NCBI GenBank assembly: GCA_035653295.1
Contig: DASRCB010000125.1
Coordinates: 1 to 17,269, forward strand
DNA from: DASRCB01 sp035653295
GTDB taxonomy: Bacteria; Acidobacteriota; Terriglobia; Bryobacterales; Bryobacteraceae
Length of the DNA stretch: 17,269 nucleotides
Reading direction: 5' to 3'
This document shows positions 14,013 to 17,269 of this stretch, piece by piece. The position numbers and the translations under genes were made by a program. The notes under the pieces were generated by a model. That model saw only the letters and a list, made by a program, of their open reading frames with translations. It made no database searches and was not told where the DNA came from. Positions within the stretch are counted from its first letter, which is position 1, and every line of letters starts with the position of its first letter.

Positions 14013-14057
14013 CCGGCGCGCCGTTCCGTTCTGGCAGCGCGGAACGCGCGCCGGTTT
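14013..14057 (+). terminator. Large hairpin after the phasin gene
   Basis: CCGGCGCG (14013-14020), a bulged C, and CGTTCCG (14022-14028) pair with CGGAACG (14040-14046) and CGCGCCGG (14047-14054): 15 bp with a single bulge and an 11-nt loop. Only TTT follows, so it is probably a partial terminator or an RNA-stabilising 3' end rather than a full stop for the downstream genes, which have no clear promoter of their own. Confidence 0.6.
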
Positions 14058-14086
14058 GGCGTCCAGCGTGCTTTCTCGCCAGGATA

Positions 14087-14103
14087 GCCGGCTGCGCGCC
14101 GGC
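14087..14103 (+). repeat. Hairpin just before the PhaE-like gene
   Basis: GCCGGC-TGCGC-GCCGGC is a perfect 6-bp GC stem with a 5-nt loop, ending 7 nt before the AGGAGG of the next gene. It may protect a processed 5' end or affect ribosome access; no evidence decides which. Confidence 0.35.
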
Positions 14104-14119
14104 GTGTTCCAGGAGGCAT

Positions 14120-14503
14120 ATGAGCGAAACCAGCACGAAAGCGGGAGCCGCTGCGTTCGATCCCTTTGAGGCGTGGCGCGGTATGCGCGACGCGGGCATG
14201 GATGTCTGGGCGAAGGCCATGATCGACGCGGTGAACAGCGAGGCGTACGCCAGGGCCAGTGGCGCCATGCTGGATGCCTATCTCACGACTTCAGCCCCGT
14301 TCCGTGAAATGCTGGAGAAGACGATGATGCGGGCTCTCGAGCAACTCAGCATGCCGAGCCGCGCCGATCTCGTCAGCATTGCCGAGCGGCTGACCAACGT
14401 GGAGATGCGCCTCGACGACATGGACGCCAAACTGGATCGGCTGCTGGAGCAGAAGGCGCCCGAGCCCCGGCCGGCCAGAGAATCCCGGAAGGAGCCTAAA
14501 TAG
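14120..14503 (+). CDS. Small PhaE/PhaR-like PHA synthase subunit
   Basis: A 127-aa helical protein directly upstream of phaC. The N-terminal part (FDPFEAWRGMRDAGMDVWAKAMIDAVNS, about 13-40) and the C-terminal coiled coil SMPSRADLVSIAERLTNVEMRLDDMDAKLDRLLEQ (about 77-111) resemble the end of class III PhaE and of the Bacillus-type PhaR synthase subunit (unrelated to the PhaR repressor), where an LxMPtkxDv segment precedes the coiled coil. Those subunits bind PhaC and are needed for its activity. At 127 aa this one is much shorter than either (about 200 to 360 aa). The start has AGGAGG 3 nt before the ATG; the stop is 2 nt from the phaC ATG, so both are made together. It could instead be a second phasin-like protein, but position and C-terminus favour a synthase partner. 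Confidence 0.7.
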   Translation: MSETSTKAGAAAFDPFEAWRGMRDAGMDVWAKAMIDAVNSEAYARASGAMLDAYLTTSAPFREMLEKTMMRALEQLSMPSRADLVSIAERLTNVEMRLDDMDAKLDRLLEQKAPEPRPARESRKEPK

Positions 14504-14505
14504 CC

Positions 14506-15585
14506 ATGGTCGCCTGTCCAGTGGCTCCCGAGGAAATGCTCCGAGCCGAAGAGCGGCTGCGGAGGCTGTCGAAGGTGTTGACCACCCGCGCGCCGATCGC
14601 CCAGACACCGAAAGAGCTGGTATGGGCGGTGAACAAAACGAAGCTGTACCGCTACGTCCCGGTACTTCCCGCGGAGAAGCGCCACCCGGTTCCGCTGATC
14701 CTTGTTTTTGCGCTGATGAACCGCCCGTCGATTCTCGACCTGCGGCCCGGCAACAGCTTCGTCGAGTTCATGGTGAAGCAGGGCTACGACGTGTATTTGC
14801 TGGATTGGGGCGCTCCGGGCATCGAGGACAAGCACCTCCGCTTCGACGATTACACGCTGGACTATCTGCCGCGGGCCATTCGGAAAATGAAGGCGATTTC
14901 CGGCAGCCGGGAGTTCAGCATGCTCGGATGGTGCATTGGCGCCATTCTGGCTACTTCGTATGCCGCGCTGCGCCCTGATGACGGACTTCGCAATCTGCTG
15001 CTGCTGACCGCGCCCCTGGATTATTCGAACCGGAGCGGCATCACCTTTTCACAGTGGACCGACGAGCGCTACTTCGACGTGGACAAGGTGCTGGGCGCAT
15101 TCGGCAATATGCCCGCCGCCATGATCGAGTACGGCGCCAAAGCGCTGAAGCCGGTAGAGAACTATATCGGCAACTATCTGCGCCTCTGGGATAACCTGGA
15201 CGATCCGCGCGTGGTGGAATCGTGGCACGCCATGAATACGTGGGTCACCGATAATATCGACATGGCCGGAGGCGCGTTCCGCCAGCTGGTGGTGGATCTG
15301 TACCGCAACGACCGGCTCATGCAGGGGACCTGGGTGTTGCGCGGCGAGCGGGTGGATGTGAGCCGCATTCGCGCCAACCTGTTCATGGTCATTGCCGGGG
15401 CGGACCACATCACTCCGCCGTGCCAGTCCGAATCGCTCATGTCGAAGGTGAGCAGCACGGACAAAGAGCTGTTCCGCGTTGCCGGCGGGCACATCGGTAT
15501 TATGGCGGGGAGCGGCGCTGCAAAACGGACCTGGCCGCACATCGACGCCTGGCTGGGCCCGCGCTCCGCCGCCGTGAAGGCGTAG
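14506..15585 (+). CDS. phaC: PHA synthase PhaC (class III/IV-like)
   Basis: A 359-aa PHA synthase, the length of class III/IV catalytic subunits and far shorter than class I/II (about 560-600 aa). It joins (R)-3-hydroxyacyl-CoA units into polyester. The alpha/beta hydrolase catalytic triad is visible: C143 in LGWCIGAIL, D300 in GADHITPP and H329 in GGHIGIM, matching the Cys-Asp-His order and spacing of class III enzymes. LILVFALMNRPSILDLRPGNSFVEFMVKQGYDVYLLDWG near residues 64-102 is the strongly conserved N-terminal core. The nucleophile elbow G-W-C-I-G-A differs from the usual G-x-C-x-G-G. The ATG is 2 nt after the PhaE-like stop, with a GGAG 12 nt before it. Confidence 0.94.
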   Translation: MVACPVAPEEMLRAEERLRRLSKVLTTRAPIAQTPKELVWAVNKTKLYRYVPVLPAEKRHPVPLILVFALMNRPSILDLRPGNSFVEFMVKQGYDVYLLDWGAPGIEDKHLRFDDYTLDYLPRAIRKMKAISGSREFSMLGWCIGAILATSYAALRPDDGLRNLLLLTAPLDYSNRSGITFSQWTDERYFDVDKVLGAFGNMPAAMIEYGAKALKPVENYIGNYLRLWDNLDDPRVVESWHAMNTWVTDNIDMAGGAFRQLVVDLYRNDRLMQGTWVLRGERVDVSRIRANLFMVIAGADHITPPCQSESLMSKVSSTDKELFRVAGGHIGIMAGSGAAKRTWPHIDAWLGPRSAAVKA

Positions 15586-15591
15586 CTGAGA

Positions 15592-15608
15592 GCAGGCCCG
15601 GGGCCTGC
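15592..15608 (+). repeat. Hairpin between phaC and the SDR gene
   Basis: GCAGGCCC-G-GGGCCTGC is a perfect 8-1-8 palindrome (7 bp with a 3-nt loop as RNA), starting 6 bp after the phaC stop. No T-run follows, so it is more likely an mRNA-stability or partial-stop element than a terminator. Confidence 0.45.
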
Positions 15609-15622
15609 GCACCGGAGGAAAC

Positions 15623-16441
15623 ATGAAGATCGAGAATGGGATTGCGGTGGTGACCGGCGCTGCAAGCGGGATCGGCAGCGCCCTGGCGAAGGAACTGACC
15701 CGCCGCGGGGCCCGCGCCATTGCCCTCGTGGACCGGTCCGAAGCGGTCGCCGCAACGGCCGCGGAGACCAGGCGAGCCGGCGACAGCCCGGTCCTGCATT
15801 TCATTGGAGACGTCACCGATGCCGCCTTCCGCCGCAAGGTGTTTCGCGACGTCGCCGAGCAGTATGGCCCGGTGAGCATCTGCGTTCCAGCGGCCGGCAT
15901 CACGAAGGACTCCCTGTCCGTTCGGATGAATAAGGAGACCGGCGAAGCTGAGATCTACCCTCTGGACACGTTCCGCACGGTGATCGAGGTTGACTTCGTC
16001 GCGCCGATCTACTGGGCGCTCGAGACGGTAGCCGGCATCGCGGAAGCGCGGTACAAACGCGGCCTGAAGCGCTGGAACGCGGAGCAGGAGGACGTTCAGG
16101 GCGTCATCGTTTTTATTGGCTCGGTCTCATCGCAGGGCAACAAAGGGCAAATCGCGTACTCGGCCTCGAAAGCGGGCCTGGAGGGCGCGGCCGCCACCCT
16201 TACCAAGGAGGCGACTTTCTACGGTATCCGCTGCGGCGTCATTCACCCCGGATGGACCGACACCCCGATGGTGCGAGCGCTCGGCGAGGAATTCATTCGC
16301 AAGAACGTCCTGCCCTCGACGCAGCTGGGCCGCCTCATCCGGCCGGAGGAAATCGCCGACGCGATCTGCTTCATGATCACCAATTCCGCCGTCACCGGTC
16401 AGCTTTGGGCCGATGCGGGATGGCACGCCCCGGCCGCGTAA
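15623..16441 (+). CDS. Atypical short-chain dehydrogenase/reductase in the PHA run
   Basis: A 272-aa SDR. The cofactor loop TGAASGIG is at residues 11-18, an acidic D37 at the end of strand two (ALVDRSE) suggests NAD(H), and the active site has S167, Y179 and K183 (YSASK). Two family hallmarks differ: the NNAG motif is PAAG (89-92), and the tetrad Asn (usual V-x-x-N) is Asp 124 in IEVDFVAP. A charged insertion of about 25 residues (EARYKRGLKRWNAEQEDVQG, 141-160) precedes the catalytic Ser. From position it may act on 3-hydroxybutyrate or 3-hydroxyacyl-CoA, for instance as a 3-hydroxybutyrate dehydrogenase, but the substrate is not readable from the sequence. GGAGG 5 nt before ATG 15623 fixes the start. 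It is the last gene of the plus-strand PHA run. Confidence 0.85.
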   Translation: MKIENGIAVVTGAASGIGSALAKELTRRGARAIALVDRSEAVAATAAETRRAGDSPVLHFIGDVTDAAFRRKVFRDVAEQYGPVSICVPAAGITKDSLSVRMNKETGEAEIYPLDTFRTVIEVDFVAPIYWALETVAGIAEARYKRGLKRWNAEQEDVQGVIVFIGSVSSQGNKGQIAYSASKAGLEGAAATLTKEATFYGIRCGVIHPGWTDTPMVRALGEEFIRKNVLPSTQLGRLIRPEEIADAICFMITNSAVTGQLWADAGWHAPAA

Positions 16442-16449
16442 GGCCGGAA

Positions 16450-16482
16450 CCCCACCCGAGCCGCACTCGGGTGGGGCTCTTC
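16450..16482. terminator. Bidirectional hairpin terminator between the two SDR genes
   Basis: CCCCACCCGAG (16450-16460) and CTCGGGTGGGG (16466-16476) form a perfect 11-bp stem with a 5-nt loop. It lies in the 52-bp gap between convergent stop codons. CTCTTC follows on the plus strand, a weak pyrimidine tract. It is the best terminator shape in the window and could serve both genes. Confidence 0.75.
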
Positions 16483-16493
16483 AATTCGGCTTC

Positions 16494-17264
16494 CTAGTGG
16501 AAGTACAGTCCGCCGTTTACATCCAGCGTCACGCCAGTGATGTAATCGGCATCGGTAGCCAGGAACGCCACAGCCTTGGCCATGTCTTCCGGTGTCCCGA
16601 CGCGGCCCATGGGGATGCGGTTCTTCAGGTCGTCCATCACCTTCTGCGGGATCTGCACCATCATGTCCGTGTACGTCCATCCGGGCGCGATGCAGTTCGC
16701 GGTGATGTTGTATCTCGCGAGTTCCAGCGCCAGCACGCGCGTGAAGGAGATCATGCCACCCTTGCTGGCGGCATAGTTCACCTGACCGAAGTTGCCGCCT
16801 TCGCCGCCATACGAGCTGACGTTGACGATACGCCCGAACTTCTGCTCGATCATCGACGGAATGGCGGCGCTGGTGACGTACCACGTGCCGGTCAGGTTCA
16901 CCTGGATAACCTCTTCCCACTCCGGGTCGGTCATCTTGCGGACAGAGTGGTCCCGAGTAATGCCGGCGTTGTTCACGAGAATGTCCAGGTGTCCGAATTC
17001 CTCGAGAACCCGCCTGACCATGTCGTGCGCTTCTTTGGAGTCGCCAACGTTGGCCTTGATCAGGCTCACGCGGTGGCCCATATTACAGATCTCCTGCGCG
17101 ACGGCTTCGGCCTGCTCCTGGGCCGAGCGATAATTGACAGCTACATCGGCGCCCCGATGGGCCAGTTCCAGCGCGATCGCCCGGCCGATGCCGCGCGACG
17201 CTCCGGTTACGAGCGCCACTTTTCCGGCGAGCGCTCCCGCCCCGTTTCCATTAGGCACAGTCAT
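16494..17264 (-). CDS. FabG/PhaB-like 3-ketoacyl reductase
   Basis: A 256-aa classical SDR with all hallmarks: TGASRGIG (20-27), NNAG (98-101), catalytic N123, S151, Y164 and K168 (YAASK), and CIAPGWTYTDM after it. R24 and R46 (VNYRS) indicate NADPH preference. In a PHA locus the natural role is reduction of acetoacetyl-CoA to (R)-3-hydroxybutyryl-CoA, the PhaB step; FabG-type 3-oxoacyl-ACP reductase is the alternative, and the two cannot be told apart by motif. The strings FGQVNYAASKGG and VSSYGGEGGNFGQ resemble PhaB. ATG 17264 is only 5 bp from the window end, so the upstream signals are missing. The gene converges on the SDR above across the hairpin at 16450-16476. Confidence 0.87.
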   Translation of the reverse strand: MTVPNGNGAGALAGKVALVTGASRGIGRAIALELAHRGADVAVNYRSAQEQAEAVAQEICNMGHRVSLIKANVGDSKEAHDMVRRVLEEFGHLDILVNNAGITRDHSVRKMTDPEWEEVIQVNLTGTWYVTSAAIPSMIEQKFGRIVNVSSYGGEGGNFGQVNYAASKGGMISFTRVLALELARYNITANCIAPGWTYTDMMVQIPQKVMDDLKNRIPMGRVGTPEDMAKAVAFLATDADYITGVTLDVNGGLYFH

Positions 17265-17269
17265 CGTTT

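Noticed and set aside
14441..14452. CTGC-TGGA-GCAG (N4 form) near the end of the PhaE-like gene
   Set aside because: It encodes Leu-Leu-Glu-Gln of the coiled coil; codon use explains it.

Overview
The window is about 17 kb of GC-rich bacterial chromosome holding 21 protein genes: 20 complete and one cut by the left edge. No rRNA, tRNA, CRISPR array or transposase gene is visible. Several families point to a soil Acidobacteriota lineage of the Bryobacterales/Solibacter type: a Ser/Thr kinase with an HGDLKxxN catalytic loop fused to TPRs, a TIGR03790-family protein, an acidic disordered protein of the kind seen in that phylum, and the arginine-rich helical family of the partial first gene. This assignment rests on recalled family resemblance, not on a search. 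The first six bases are an EcoRI site, so the left edge may be a cloning junction.

Left part (1-4055): a partial plus-strand gene faces a series of minus-strand genes across a short gap containing three back-to-back palindromes. Read in transcription order, the minus genes are an acidic disordered protein, a YihY/BrkB membrane protein, then (after a small hairpin and a possible promoter) a 90-aa protein, a tightly linked 66-aa membrane protein, a DsbA/thioredoxin-like protein and an isoprenylcysteine methyltransferase-like membrane protein. Most of these act in the envelope.

Middle (4141-12569): a plus-strand run encodes an NfeD/SppA-type membrane protease, a six-TM HdeD-like protein and an exported dual-specificity phosphatase. 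It meets a minus-strand run of a 96-aa protein, the large kinase-TPR receptor, a TIGR03790 exported protein, a c-type cytochrome and an acetyl-CoA hydrolase/CoA-transferase. The last three are packed with -1 to 4 nt between them.

Right part (12570-17269): a polyhydroxyalkanoate (PHA) locus. A PhaR-type repressor gene is divergent from a plus-strand run of phasin, small PhaE/PhaR-like synthase subunit, class III/IV-like PhaC and an unusual SDR. A FabG/PhaB-like reductase converges on that run across a strong hairpin. The phasin has a near-consensus sigma70 promoter (TTGACA-16-TACAAT). A perfect 7-1-7 palindrome sits at its predicted start point and contains CTGC-N3-GCAG, the core I recall for PhaR operators in alphaproteobacteria. 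The only other CTGC-N3-GCAG I found in the window lies in the gap on the other side of phaR, upstream of the CoA-transferase gene. Both long spacers inside the PHA run carry strong hairpins, suggesting stepped expression with phasin highest. No beta-ketothiolase gene (phaA) is visible.

The best candidate for something new is this PHA locus: a proteobacterial-style PhaR switch controlling a two-subunit synthase with a very short accessory subunit, a GWCIGA nucleophile elbow and an SDR with altered NNAG and catalytic Asn positions.
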